Below, piece after piece: positions 6,947-14,732 of a stretch of 64,000 bases of DNA. The stretch comes from Leucobacter aridicollis (GTDB lineage: Bacteria > Actinomycetota > Actinomycetes > Actinomycetales > Microbacteriaceae): positions 930,001 to 994,000 of the forward strand of contig NZ_JACCBD010000001.1 in assembly GCF_013409595.1 (NCBI RefSeq). Reading direction: 5' to 3'. A program made the position numbers and the translations under genes. A model generated the notes under the pieces. The model saw only the letters and a program-made list of their open reading frames with translations, searched no databases and was not told the origin of the DNA. Every line of letters starts with the position of its first letter. Within the stretch, counting starts at the first letter, position 1.

Positions 6947-7589
6947 AGCTGCGATACTGAGCGGGCTTGCGCCGCCGCTTCCTTGCCATATCTGACAGGA
7001 GCGGGCGACGGTTTGTCTCTTGGCGTCGCTTGGAAAGAATCTGCGCTACTCGATCCTCATGGATGTGGTGCTGCTCGTGCAAATGATCGTGCAGGGCAAC
7101 GAACTCGTCTTTGAGTTCTTGTCCTACCTGGCTGGGGTCAGCCAGCCACTGCGCGAGTCGCTTGCTGATCAGTGCATGTGGGCCGATTCTTTCCAGCACT
7201 ACGCTCTCGATCGGCTCCATTGTCTTGCTGCTGACTGATAAACCGAACTCCTTGAGCATGAGGCTATATTCGAGCATCAAATCTGCCCAGGCCACTACCT
7301 CAAATGCGTTCGCTAATCCCGAAGTCCTAATCAAGTTGTATGCGGTTGTGGACCTCGAAATTAGCGGAGAGTCTTGAAAGCTCCCCAAGTCTCCATTCTT
7401 GAACACGTCGTTGGCGTTGTCGGCAATGTCACCAACCACTGAGCGCAATTCCCTTACGACTGAATCCCCGAGCGCTTTGTCCGTCTGATACTTGGCAGCT
7501 CTGAAGCTAGCCCAGATGGTCGCTGCAGCGATCGCTCCAGAAACCAGTCCGACGGCCAGAACTTCAACGATGGGGAGATTGAAGCTCAT
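6945..7589 (-). CDS. Membrane-anchored protein of unknown function
   Basis: One hydrophobic segment (about residues 9-27, VLAVGLVSGAIAAATIWASF) precedes a mostly helical cytoplasmic domain and a strongly basic C-terminus (RKRRRKPAQYRS). ATG 7589 puts the membrane segment at the N-terminus; an upstream ATG at 7634 would add 15 residues. Base composition is visibly less GC-rich than the early genes, a sign of separate acquisition. Together with the next two minus-strand genes it forms a small moron-like cluster opposed to the early operon. Confidence 0.55.
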   Translation of the reverse strand: MSFNLPIVEVLAVGLVSGAIAAATIWASFRAAKYQTDKALGDSVVRELRSVVGDIADNANDVFKNGDLGSFQDSPLISRSTTAYNLIRTSGLANAFEVVAWADLMLEYSLMLKEFGLSVSSKTMEPIESVVLERIGPHALISKRLAQWLADPSQVGQELKDEFVALHDHLHEQHHIHEDRVAQILSKRRQETNRRPLLSDMARKRRRKPAQYRS

Positions 7590-7683
7590 CGTCCCGCAGA
7601 GCCCGGGGCCTGTCAGCCAGCAGAAGTCATCCATTCTCGCACTCTATCCAAGATTGGAGGTCGCTTTGGCGATCCTGAAAGCG

Positions 7684-8037
7684 CTAGTTACGCAGATCTT
7701 CAGTGCCTGGAACCGCAGAGGCGAGCTCCCGGACCGCGTTCTTCTGCGACCTACCAATTGCGGTCGCAGCCAGGGGGACTGTCGTGAAGAGTACCCCGGC
7801 AAGCCCAATCGCTCGAGCCTCGCGCTGCGCCCCAAGAAAAGTCTGCCAGGCCTTCTCATGAAGCGTTTCCGGCGTAGCCAAGTCCGCGGCGCCACCGACA
7901 ACCCGGCCTAGCTCAGCGCGCGCGACATCCACGTCGAACGCTTCGTATGTTGCTGCGGCACGCATGTCTAGAAAGAAGGCCAACGCAATGACGAGCACCG
8001 GGATCGCGTAGAGAGCCCAAAAGGCCGGATTCTTCAT
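7684..8037 (-). CDS. Two-helix membrane protein, 117 aa
   Basis: N-terminal segment ALYAIPVLVIALAFFL and C-terminal segment GLAGVLFTTVPLAATAI flank a soluble middle of about 60 residues. It lies on the minus strand with other small membrane genes. Unknown function; superinfection exclusion is possible but unsupported. Confidence 0.55.
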   Translation of the reverse strand: MKNPAFWALYAIPVLVIALAFFLDMRAAATYEAFDVDVARAELGRVVGGAADLATPETLHEKAWQTFLGAQREARAIGLAGVLFTTVPLAATAIGRSQKNAVRELASAVPGTEDLRN

Positions 8038-8076
8038 GGCCTCAGCATAGCCCGCAGCAAGTTCGGGGACGACGCG

Positions 8077-8199
8077 TTATCGGCGCCCGTACTTTGCGGC
8101 GTTCTTCGCGCGCACACGACGGCCGATCACATCACCGGCAACCCACATGACCGCGCCAGCGACAAGAACAATGCCACCAATCCCAAACATCATTTCCAT
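8077..8199 (-). CDS. Very small membrane protein, 40 aa
   Basis: The frame MEMMFGIGGIVLVAGAVMW continues to a basic tail (GRRVRAKNAAKYGRR): one transmembrane helix with positive residues inside. The ribosome site is weak, with several candidate ATG codons at the start. It fits the pattern of short membrane peptides around it. Moderate confidence only. Confidence 0.45.
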   Translation of the reverse strand: MEMMFGIGGIVLVAGAVMWVAGDVIGRRVRAKNAAKYGRR

Positions 8200-8229
8200 A
8201 CGAAACACGGTAACAGGAGAACAACAACC

Positions 8230-8988
8230 ATGAACAAAGAACTCATCCGAGAGGCGCGCGCGTTTGCTGCGCTCGGATCCGACCTGAACCCAGTCGAGGC
8301 GAACCGCCTCATCTTTGAGCTCGCCGAAGAACTCGCAGCCGCTGCTATCTCCGGCTCAACTTCGGACGGCCACCACACGTTTGACGAGCTCTACGACTAC
8401 CGCATGCTCTACAACGCCCACGCCGCGCACGGCTGGCTCGCTGCCGGTATCCCAGTCGTGAAGTCGTGGAATCACTCCGACGGTGAACTCTGCTTCGGAG
8501 GAGGCTGGTTCATCGTCACCGCGACGCTCACAACTGGGCAGGTTTCGAACCACTACAAGGCCGAGCATTGGGAACTGTTCGCGGTTCCCGAGGTCGACCT
8601 GCCGCCCGAGTATGACGGGCACACACCACAGGACGCGGCTGAACGGTTGCGGGCTGCTGCTGGTGCCGCACCACAGGAACCAGCAGCAGGTGATCGGGGG
8701 GAACTCATTGCCGAGGCGGGCAAGCACTCAAAGGGTGAGCCGCAGCATTGCGACTGCGGCAGGCCGGGATGTGCCGGGCAGGCCTACTGCACGTGGTGTG
8801 GCAATGAATGGCCGTGCTTGTCACGCAGGCTTGCTGATGCTCTTGCCGCCCAGCCGCAGGTGGACGAAGCGAAGCTCGCCGAGATCGCCGCTCGCGTCGA
8901 TGGGCACGAGTGGTCGCGCCTCGGCGGGTCGCGCGGCGAGCAGGTCTCGGCGATCGTGGCGGACGTACTGCGAGGTGGTGGGCGATGA
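8230..8988 (+). CDS. Conserved phage protein with central globular domain, 252 aa
   Basis: ATG 8230 follows AGGAGA. Residues 45-135 contain HHTFDELYDYRMLYNAH, SWNHSDGELCFGGGWFIV and LPPEYDGHTPQDAAERL, a pattern I know from many actinophage and prophage proteins of undetermined function. The C-terminal third adds a cysteine-rich patch (CDCGRPGCAGQAYCTWCG) that probably binds zinc, and a helical tail. It may be a composite of the conserved phage domain and a ribbon. Confidence 0.7.
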   Translation: MNKELIREARAFAALGSDLNPVEANRLIFELAEELAAAAISGSTSDGHHTFDELYDYRMLYNAHAAHGWLAAGIPVVKSWNHSDGELCFGGGWFIVTATLTTGQVSNHYKAEHWELFAVPEVDLPPEYDGHTPQDAAERLRAAAGAAPQEPAAGDRGELIAEAGKHSKGEPQHCDCGRPGCAGQAYCTWCGNEWPCLSRRLADALAAQPQVDEAKLAEIAARVDGHEWSRLGGSRGEQVSAIVADVLRGGGR

Positions 8989-8995
8989 GTGATCG

Positions 8996-9184
8996 CTACT
9001 TTTTTCGCAGTGGCATTCCCACAATGAAACCAATGATCGCCCCAACTGCGACACCGACCCCTGCTCCCGCAGCAACGTTACCGACCCACATCCCCATGAG
9101 AGCACCTAGGCCGGCACCGACAAGTATCCCGGCGACCGTCCAAGTCATAGAAGCGTTCATGCGGGGGCTTTTGTTCTCGCTCAT
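8996..9184 (-). CDS. Glycine-zipper membrane protein, 62 aa
   Basis: From ATG 9184 the product is MSENKSPRMN followed by two glycine-rich hydrophobic helices (AGILVGAGLGALMGMWVG and GVGVAVGAIIGFIVGM) and a short basic end. Glycine zippers of this kind pack membrane helices. The frame upstream of this ATG looks non-coding. It overlaps no gene and lies opposite its neighbours. Confidence 0.55.
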   Translation of the reverse strand: MSENKSPRMNASMTWTVAGILVGAGLGALMGMWVGNVAAGAGVGVAVGAIIGFIVGMPLRKK

Positions 9185-9267
9185 GGTTTCGATTCTAAGC
9201 AGCTCTGGCGTGGGTGCCCTCCCTCTTGAGGATGAACTGTTTCCCGCACAAAAAGGAGGAGAGAACG

Positions 9268-9504
9268 ATGGCAACAGGCCTTGATTTCTACGAACGCCGT
9301 GAAGAATACATCGGCGTATCGGTGAGCAACCCAGCAGTCGGCGCTGATGTGGTCCGAGCCTTGACTGCTGCACACAAGCGGTACGAGGAGTACCACGGCA
9401 AGTCCGCCGCTGACGACGCGATCACAGTGACAGCGGACGAGTCGGGGATCTTCTTCGAGTTCCGAGGAACTACAGGGCTCACCGGAACCGGGGGCAGAGA
9501 GTGA
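9268..9504 (+). CDS. Hypothetical protein, 78 aa
   Basis: ATG 9268 has a strong AGGAGG. The product (MATGLDFYERREEYIGVSVSN...) is mixed helix/strand and has no recognised motif. Its TGA overlaps the GTG of the next gene, indicating coupling. Confidence 0.6.
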   Translation: MATGLDFYERREEYIGVSVSNPAVGADVVRALTAAHKRYEEYHGKSAADDAITVTADESGIFFEFRGTTGLTGTGGRE

Positions 9505-9788
9505 CCGCCCCTGATGTGCGTACCGCCGCACAAGAACAGTACCGCCGCGAAAACTGGCCGACCAGCCGCGACGACTATTGGAGCAGGGAGCAAGCGTTCG
9601 TAGCCGGCGCTGTGTGGGGTGCTGCTCTGGTCACACCCACTCGGGAACAGATCGCGGAAGCGCTCTACAACAAGCACCCCCGAGCACAGACGCGGCCCTG
9701 GAGCGAGACGCCAAGAATGACTCGAGAGATCTACCTCGAGGATGCTGACGCGGTGCTGGCGCTGATCGAGGGCGCGGCGGCGGGGTGA
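9501..9788 (+). CDS. Hypothetical protein, 95 aa
   Basis: GTG 9501 overlaps the previous stop. The product is alanine- and arginine-rich and helical. Its PTREQIAEALYNKH and YLEDADAVLALI segments recur in small actinophage proteins of unknown role. It is the last clear gene of the left plus-strand block. Confidence 0.6.
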   Translation: MTAPDVRTAAQEQYRRENWPTSRDDYWSREQAFVAGAVWGAALVTPTREQIAEALYNKHPRAQTRPWSETPRMTREIYLEDADAVLALIEGAAAG

Positions 9789-9952
9789 CCGTCCACCACC
9801 TTCGTGAAACCCCACCGCGCATTCACTGCCGTGCTATATGGACAGCCCAGGTTTGAGCACACATACGGATGCGCGCCAAGGGTGGAGACCCTGGAGAGGT
9901 CTCGCTTGTAGACCGGCTCTGACTCGCAAAGAGTGCAAACAGTTCTACTCAT
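9731..9952 (-). CDS. Possible small zinc-binding protein, 73 aa
   Basis: ATG 9952 follows AAGGTGA. The sequence contains TVCTLCESEP and YVCSNLGCPYS, two cysteine pairs suited to zinc. The last 19 codons lie antisense to the previous gene, which lowers confidence; the Ser/Ala-rich tail may not be under selection. Confidence 0.42.
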   Translation of the reverse strand: MSRTVCTLCESEPVYKRDLSRVSTLGAHPYVCSNLGCPYSTAVNARWGFTKVVDGHPAAAPSISASTASASSR

Positions 9953-10063
9953 GCCGCTCACCTTACCCAGGTGGGCGGCATGACCGGAAGGGGGTGGACT
10001 GAACACCTATGTCGTTTGACGCAAAGCGAGCTACAATTTAAATAGCTCCTGGGCGATGAAGAT

Positions 10064-10091
10064 GGGGCGGCCTGCGTCAACAGACCGCCCC
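10064..10091. terminator. Hairpin terminator
   Basis: Arms GGGGCGG and CCGCCCC with a 14-base loop. It lies just downstream of the small minus-strand gene at 10106-10225 and probably ends its transcript. Confidence 0.5.
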
Positions 10092-10105
10092 GGTGAACAT
10101 TAGTT

Positions 10106-10225
10106 CTAGTCCACTAGGAACTTGAACAAGGAAATGAAGAACCTGCCGGCGTGGAATGCGAGACTAAGTATCGCTACCACGCTTGGTGGGTTCTTCTCTT
10201 TCCAACCTTGCTTTCGCAACGTCAT
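10106..10225 (-). CDS. Small hydrophobic peptide, 39 aa
   Basis: ATG 10225 follows GGGGGTGG, and a terminator lies just past the stop. The peptide has a basic N-terminus (MTLRKQGWKEKN) and a hydrophobic, Phe-rich helix (VVAILSLAFHAGRFFISLF). The layout resembles type I toxin or other small membrane peptides, but no antisense RNA is evident. Not annotated by length-limited gene callers. Confidence 0.45.
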   Translation of the reverse strand: MTLRKQGWKEKNPPSVVAILSLAFHAGRFFISLFKFLVD

Positions 10226-10245
10226 ATCCACCACCCCCTTTCCCC

Positions 10246-10258
10246 TCGGCTTAGCCGA
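10246..10258. repeat. Short palindrome upstream of the 39-aa gene
   Basis: TCGGCT-T-AGCCGA lies 20 bases upstream of ATG 10225. It could be an operator or part of a leader hairpin. The 120 bases between it and 10378 hold no other gene I can support. Confidence 0.3.
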
Positions 10259-10377
10259 AGTAAGAGAGTGACTCTACTTATTTGTTTGCTTTGGTGATTT
10301 CGTTGAAATACCGGCTAACTCAAGAAAGAGGGCATCTCGATCATAGCCGCGCTTAGGGAAGGGATAGTCTCAGACGC

Positions 10378-10575
10378 ATGTTCCGTGCCACGATTCGTCT
10401 TGTTGAAACCGTCGAACTTGAGGCGTCGGGGGAGTCGCTCGAGGAAGTCCACGCACAACTCGAGGTCAACCCGCAGGCCGCTCCGGCCTATCGCTACTTG
10501 TTTTGCTCGGCAGTGCTCCAGAACTATCACAGGGCGGGGCAAAGACAGCAAAAGGCAGGGCCGAAAGAAAACTGA
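10378..10575 (+). pseudogene. Truncated copy of the 92-aa leaderless-gene family
   Basis: The first 31 residues (MFRATIRLVETVELEASG...EVHAQLEVN) match the intact copies at 14232-14510 and 15577-15855, and the DNA is nearly identical to the former for about 95 bp. After that the frame diverges into unrelated sequence and ends inside a terminator. TAGTCT at 10365-10370, seven bases before ATG, is a leaderless-type -10 box as in the other copies. The break probably marks one edge of the cargo segment to the right. Confidence 0.65.
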
Positions 10576-10585
10576 CGGCCCTGCC
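10554..10585. terminator. Terminator hairpin between truncated gene and csp
   Basis: Perfect 10-bp arms GGCAGGGCCG and CGGCCCTGCC with a 12-base loop. It lies between the convergent truncated gene and cold-shock gene and probably serves both. Confidence 0.7.
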
Positions 10586-10602
10586 TTCCCCTAGCTCAGC
10601 AG

Positions 10603-10806
10603 CTACAGAACGAGAATGTTGGCTGCCTGCATTCCCCTCGGGCCGCGCTCTGCATCGAAGCTAACTTTCTGGTTCTCTTCGAGGCTGCGGAAACCTCCAC
10701 TGTTGATGGCGCTGAAATGCGCGAACAGGTCTGCGGTGCCATCATCAGGTGAGATGAAGCCGAAACCCTTGTCGGAGTTGAACCAGTTGACGGTGCCTGT
10801 GGCCAT
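10603..10806 (-). CDS. cspA: Cold-shock protein
   Basis: A 67-aa CSD protein: [20 protein letters not shown] contains the RNP1 motif KGFGFI and is followed by LFAHFSAI (RNP2-like). These proteins bind single-stranded RNA and melt secondary structure, often at low temperature. AAGGAACG precedes ATG 10806. It is full length and carried inside a prophage beside a small basic protein and a fatty acid desaturase on the same strand, a possible cold-adaptation cargo. The long upstream region up to 11050 holds an inverted repeat. Confidence 0.9.
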   Translation of the reverse strand: MATGTVNWFNSDKGFGFISPDDGTADLFAHFSAINSGGFRSLEENQKVSFDAERGPRGMQAANILVL

Positions 10807-11010
10807 GACGTCGTTCCTTTATTGTCTGGGATCACGAATGATCAGAATCTGCAAAGGAATCCCCTGCAGAGATGATGCGGATTCTCGGTACGCGCGAGCC
10901 CGCATCGGCTCTACGCGTGAGGGGCGGTGAATCAAATACTGCCCAACCCTGCGGTTGAGCTTTCAAGTCGGTCCGAGATAGCTCGGCAGAAACGCAACTT
11001 CCTGTGCCCC

Positions 11011-11050
11011 TCCGATAGACACTACACCACGGAGTGAAGTGTCTATCGGA
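11011..11050. repeat. Perfect 13-bp inverted repeat with 14-base loop
   Basis: Arms TCCGATAGACACT and AGTGTCTATCGGA flank a 14-base spacer between the 40-aa gene and the csp leader. No T run follows on either strand. It may end the transcript of the small gene, fold in the csp leader, or be the scar of a mobile element. Confidence 0.6.
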
Positions 11051-11056
11051 ATATGA

Positions 11057-11179
11057 CTACTTACGGTTGTTCAAGAGTGCTGCCGCAGACTTATTCTTCT
11101 CTCGCTTCGCGGCCTTCTTTTCTTTCGCCGTCGTTGCTGCTGGCTTCTTAGCGGCCTTTTGGCCTCGATCTTTGGACAT
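11057..11179 (-). CDS. Small lysine/alanine-rich protein, 40 aa
   Basis: ATG 11179 follows GAGGG. The product (MSKDRGQKAAKKPAATTAKE...) is highly basic, like the small histone-tail-like or RNA-binding proteins found near csp genes in Microbacteriaceae. It lies between the desaturase and csp on the same strand. Nucleic-acid binding is inferred from composition only. Confidence 0.6.
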   Translation of the reverse strand: MSKDRGQKAAKKPAATTAKEKKAAKREKNKSAAALLNNRK

Positions 11180-11293
11180 CGTTCTGCCCTCATTTCCGGG
11201 TTTAATTACCCTTTGCTGACCATAGCGGCTTCACCTCTGAGCCGCCAGCACGTGCGTGAGTCGGCGCCGCGAGTTGCTGCCGCCGCGAGGAGC

Positions 11294-12403
11294 CTAGCGG
11301 CGCCCGTATTGGGCGCTGACGGGGCAGTCGAAAGGGTCCCGGGCGGCTAGGCCGACTCTATTTAGATAGTCGATAACAATCGCATACGAGCGCCACAACG
11401 AGGTCTCCGTGTAGGGAACCTCAAGTGTTTCGCAGTGTTCCATGACGATCTCTCGAGCGCGGGCCAGATGAGGCCTCGCCATGCTGGGGAACAAGTGATG
11501 TTCAACCTGATAGTTCAGGCCGCCCATAAGCCAGGTTGCCCACCAGCCGCCGCGAATGTTGCGAGAGGTGCGAACTTGCTTAGTGAAAAAGTCGAGTTTT
11601 GCGTCGTGCGCTATGACTGGCATTCCCTTGTGGTTTGGCGCAAACGAGGCGCCCATGTAGACACCGAACACCGCTAGTTGAACACCGGTGAACGCAAAGG
11701 CCATGCCAAGTGGCAGGAAGATAAACACGGGGGTGTAAAAAACAGCGAATCTAGTAAGAATGATCCCGAGCTCGACCCAACGTCCTTTCACAGGTTCCCG
11801 ACTCAACAGATGTCGGAAGCTGTGCAAATGCAGGTTCAAGCCTTCGAGCGTCAGCAGGGGGAAGAACAGCCATCCTTGGCGGCGAGTTATCGCGCGACGC
11901 AAGCCCCGCGCCTGCACAGCATCCTCTTCGATGAAGGAGATCGTATCTACGTCGATATCGGGGTCCTTTCCCACCCGATTCGGATTGGCGTGATGCCTCG
12001 TATGCTTGGAGTCCCACCACGAGTAACTCATGCCGATCGAGCCCGCAAGAAACCTTGCCAGCCGGTCGTTTGCCGGCCCAAGGGTGAGGATCTGTCTGTG
12101 GGCAGCCTCGTGGGCCAGAAACGCGATTTGGGTGAAGATTATGCCGAAGGCGCCGGCGACGAGGAGCTGTAACCAGCTGTCTCCAAGCAGCACGAATCCC
12201 GTGATCGCGCCGCCGAGGGCAACGATTATTGCGATGCCGACGAGGGCGTAGAACCATGGCGCTCGACGAAGAAGTCCGGACTCGCGGACCACTTCAGAGA
12301 CGCGCGTGTACGCCTTGGCTATTGGAGGAAAATCGTCCTTGGATGCCCTTGTAGGGCGGAGTGGACCAAGCCCAGACTTTTTAATGAATGTGGTACTCGT
12401 CAT
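11294..12403 (-). CDS. Membrane fatty acid desaturase
   Basis: A 369-aa integral di-iron desaturase with three histidine boxes: HEAAH at 98-102, HTRHH at 134-138 and QVEHH at 299-303. The Gln in the third box is typical of front-end and acyl-CoA/acyl-lipid desaturases. Hydrophobic segments lie at about 50-72, 78-97, 215-232 and 236-256. It would introduce a double bond into membrane acyl chains and raise fluidity. AGGTG precedes ATG 12403. Cargo in a phage accessory region is unusual; together with csp it suggests host cold fitness. Substrate and regioselectivity cannot be told. Confidence 0.88.
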   Translation of the reverse strand: MTSTTFIKKSGLGPLRPTRASKDDFPPIAKAYTRVSEVVRESGLLRRAPWFYALVGIAIIVALGGAITGFVLLGDSWLQLLVAGAFGIIFTQIAFLAHEAAHRQILTLGPANDRLARFLAGSIGMSYSWWDSKHTRHHANPNRVGKDPDIDVDTISFIEEDAVQARGLRRAITRRQGWLFFPLLTLEGLNLHLHSFRHLLSREPVKGRWVELGIILTRFAVFYTPVFIFLPLGMAFAFTGVQLAVFGVYMGASFAPNHKGMPVIAHDAKLDFFTKQVRTSRNIRGGWWATWLMGGLNYQVEHHLFPSMARPHLARAREIVMEHCETLEVPYTETSLWRSYAIVIDYLNRVGLAARDPFDCPVSAQYGRR

Positions 12404-12738
12404 CAGGGCACCTGCTTCCGTTTGCGCGCCCAGGGGGCAGCTGGTGGAGCCACAGGCAAGTGCCGATCGCTATTACACACGCTACTCGGCGAAGCATGGG
12501 ATTGAGTGTGCGTCGAGGCGAATCTGATTTGCGCAAGCATTGAAGGCTTTATTCGGCCCGGCCCGGCCCGCCCACCGCCGTTGTGTCGGCAGAGGTGCCT
12601 GAAGGCGTGACGCGAGTAGAACATGCACTCCGCACTTCACAGGCTGCGCGTCTACGTCCAATCCAGCTGCACACAGATACGGGCGACGCCTTCCTGTGAG
12701 TCTCGTTTTGGTGGGGCGAAGAGGCGTATGGTTGCGAC
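12404..12738. other. Intergenic region, 335 bp, no supported gene
   Basis: Between the divergent desaturase and the 55-aa membrane gene. It should hold promoters for both; the only recognisable element is TATGGT at 12727-12732, six bases before ATG 12739. A run of CCCGG repeats lies near 12558-12573. Confidence 0.5.
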
Positions 12739-12906
12739 ATGTGGGCACTAATCATCATCTTCCTCGTTCTGTGGGCAGTTTTAGCCATCGTTGGGTTCGC
12801 GCTTAAAGGTCTTCTTTGGCTCGGAATCATTGGCATTGTGCTGTTTGTAGGCACACTGCTGCTCGGCATTGTCCGCCGCAGATCGTCTAAGCCACCGACG
12901 GGTTAG
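12739..12906 (+). CDS. Small two-helix membrane protein, 55 aa
   Basis: MWALIIIFLVLWAVLAIVGF is followed by a second helix (LGIIGIVLFVGTLLLGIV) and a basic end (RRRSSKPPTG). No Shine-Dalgarno is present; TATGGT six bases upstream suggests a leaderless transcript. Similar short hydrophobic proteins are widespread in Actinobacteria; function unknown. Confidence 0.6.
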   Translation: MWALIIIFLVLWAVLAIVGFALKGLLWLGIIGIVLFVGTLLLGIVRRRSSKPPTG

Positions 12907-12980
12907 AGGCGCTCGCATTGCTCCCCTCAACCTGACGGGGCGACTCTTGGCGTCTGGCCAAGCTTTCTTCGGAGAAGAAA

Positions 12981-13511
12981 ATGAACACTGAACACGAAGC
13001 ATCTCTCCCGCTAGGGCTAAGATCGATCCTCATTGACTCCCTTCCTGCTGAGCTACTTACCGATGCTGCCCCCTCCCACTACACGGTTGAAGCCGTCTTC
13101 AACCGTCGCGTTACGGAAGGAGAATCTCGAGCGCTCCTTGGCCCCGAGAGTCTTCGCAAGCTTCAAGAAAGCGGCTATCCCGAGGTGAAGCTCGGAGTCT
13201 CTGACCGAAGGCTCAACATTGAGAACACGACCTTGGAAGAACTCAGAGACGGGCTCGCAAGCGTGTTGACGCAAATGCTCGCGGAGATAAGCGGCGAGAG
13301 CGAACGGAAACAAGCCGTCGCCGATCAGCGCCTCAAAGAGCATTTAGAAAATGAGCGTCAACGGCTCGAATCCGTGACGGAACTAGCGAGGTCCGTTGTC
13401 TTCACTCTGCCGACCCCAGAGCCCCATTCTCCTGCTGTACACGAGCCGACGCTTTCTGATCGCGAAGAGATCGCAAACTGGGTAGACGAAGGCGGAGCGC
13501 GGAACAGCTGA
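12981..13511 (+). CDS. Hypothetical protein, 176 aa
   Basis: ATG 12981 follows GGAGAAG. Residues 30-75 look globular (SHYTVEAVFNRRVTEGE...), and 80-135 form a long charged helix with coiled-coil character. No family recognised. It lies in the accessory region beyond the desaturase. Confidence 0.6.
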   Translation: MNTEHEASLPLGLRSILIDSLPAELLTDAAPSHYTVEAVFNRRVTEGESRALLGPESLRKLQESGYPEVKLGVSDRRLNIENTTLEELRDGLASVLTQMLAEISGESERKQAVADQRLKEHLENERQRLESVTELARSVVFTLPTPEPHSPAVHEPTLSDREEIANWVDEGGARNS

Positions 13512-13620
13512 TGAGGTTCTCGCAGCATTGATGCGGAGATCGTCTCAGGGGTGATCGTCGGGCGCAGCCGATCATCAAGTCACGCTCAGGGGAGGTGTAG
13601 CGCGCCAGCGGACGAAGTGT

Positions 13621-13908
13621 TCAAGGGAGGATGGACCCCCAATGCGTCCGGGATCCCCGCTCCACCATCCACGGTGTAAGCCAATCTTCAGAAGGCCAAG
13701 GATTCTGGAATTCTCCCTTCATCTTCACAGGCACTTCGCGCGAGCCCGCTTTCCCCGTTGGTGAACTGAGCACCTCGACGAGTCCGTCGTAGTAGGGAAT
13801 CGCGTCTGTGTCGATGTTTGGGTCTACGCCGTTCTTATAGAACTCAACCATGGATCCATACTCCAAGGAATCGAACGAGGTCTGGTGCCTGCGGTGCTTT
13901 CTAGCCAT
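13621..13908 (-). CDS. Hypothetical protein, 95 aa
   Basis: From ATG 13908 the protein begins MARKHRRHQTSFDSLEYG and is rich in Trp, Pro and acidic residues. The frame upstream of this ATG is implausible. The sequence 13512-13620 on its left holds no gene I can support. Function unknown. Confidence 0.5.
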   Translation of the reverse strand: MARKHRRHQTSFDSLEYGSMVEFYKNGVDPNIDTDAIPYYDGLVEVLSSPTGKAGSREVPVKMKGEFQNPWPSEDWLTPWMVERGSRTHWGSILP

Positions 13909-13948
13909 GTAGCTCACCGTACTCACCTGGGCAGCGTGATGGGAAGCC

Positions 13949-14176
13949 TCAGCGCAGCAGGAACCACCAAACGGCAAGAGCCGCGACAGCAACAACAGCG
14001 ACAATTGCGACGACCGCCCCGACCCGGTTCTCAAGATCAACCTTGCGGTTGTGCTCACGCACCTCCGCGTTGCGTTTTTGTACCTTCTGGTTGTGCTTCT
14101 GAATGCGGACCCGTTCAGGGCACGTAGTCCCTTCCCGATGACGCGTTGTGGGGCAGGTGGGCTGGTACTGACACAT
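13949..14176 (-). CDS. Tail-anchored small protein, 75 aa
   Basis: ATG 14176 gives MCQYQPTCPTTRHREG, a charged helical middle (IQKHNQKVQKRNAEVREHNRK) and one C-terminal hydrophobic helix (VGAVVAIVAVVAVAALAVWW). The cysteine pair and coiled-coil-like middle suggest a membrane-anchored oligomer. Unknown role. Confidence 0.55.
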   Translation of the reverse strand: MCQYQPTCPTTRHREGTTCPERVRIQKHNQKVQKRNAEVREHNRKVDLENRVGAVVAIVAVVAVAALAVWWFLLR

Positions 14177-14231
14177 GAGCACCACCATAGCCAAAGCAGG
14201 TTCATAGCTGAAGGTCGGGTAGCCTGAGGCC

Positions 14232-14510
14232 ATGCTGCGTGCCACGATCCGACTAGTTGAAACCGTCGAGCTTGAGGCATCGGGGGCGTCGCTCGAGGAG
14301 GTCCACGCACAGCTCGAAGCAAACCGTCCCGAGGGTTTCGATCTCGTGAAAGCGCCCGTGAAGATGGGCAAGACTGGCGGCGTCATCACTGCGGCCGGCA
14401 CGTATCAGCGGCGCGACCAAACACAGGTCGTAGAAGCCGCAACCATGCCAGAACTCAACGCCAAGGTTCCCGACGGGTGGCAGATGCTGCATGTCCAAAC
14501 CATCCCCTGA
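14232..14510 (+). CDS. Member of a 92-aa leaderless-gene family
   Basis: The product (MLRATIRLVETVELEASGAS...) has a beta-rich N-terminus, RPEGFDLVKAPVKMGK, AAGTYQRRDQTQVVEAAT and WQMLHVQ. It is clearly homologous along its length to 15577-15855, and its first third to the fragment at 10378. TAGCCT at 14220-14225, six bases before ATG, is a leaderless -10 box. The last 20 bases overlap the next gene. No function known; the family seems confined to this region here. Confidence 0.65.
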   Translation: MLRATIRLVETVELEASGASLEEVHAQLEANRPEGFDLVKAPVKMGKTGGVITAAGTYQRRDQTQVVEAATMPELNAKVPDGWQMLHVQTIP

Positions 14511-14679
14511 CCGGGAACGTATTCTCGCGCTTCGGAGCGCCGGACTCACTCACGCCCAAATCGGCCTATCCAGGACACGCATCGCGCAAATCCTGAGCCA
14601 AGCACGCACACCAGAGCAGATTGCCGAGCTCCGTGCGCGCGTCCACGCGAAAGCAGAAGAGCTCCGCAACCAAGCGTGA
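14491..14679 (+). CDS. Small helix-turn-helix protein, 62 aa
   Basis: ATG 14491 lies inside the end of the previous gene. The sequence RILALRSAGLTHAQIGLSR followed by TRIAQILSQART is a compact helix-turn-helix, and the rest is helical. It may regulate neighbouring accessory genes. The overlap suggests coupled translation. Confidence 0.55.
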   Translation: MSKPSPDRERILALRSAGLTHAQIGLSRTRIAQILSQARTPEQIAELRARVHAKAEELRNQA

Positions 14680-14732
14680 ATGTCAGCGCGCAGACGTACG
14701 CTGTTCGAACAAACTTTCGAACGGAGGAAGCC

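Noticed and set aside
10016..10045. Sigma-70 promoter TTGACG...TAAATA
   Set aside because: Spacing is acceptable but no gene follows on that strand before a terminator, so support is too thin.
11011..11050. Insertion-sequence terminal repeats
   Set aside because: The perfect inverted repeat has no transposase or target duplication nearby; a hairpin is simpler.
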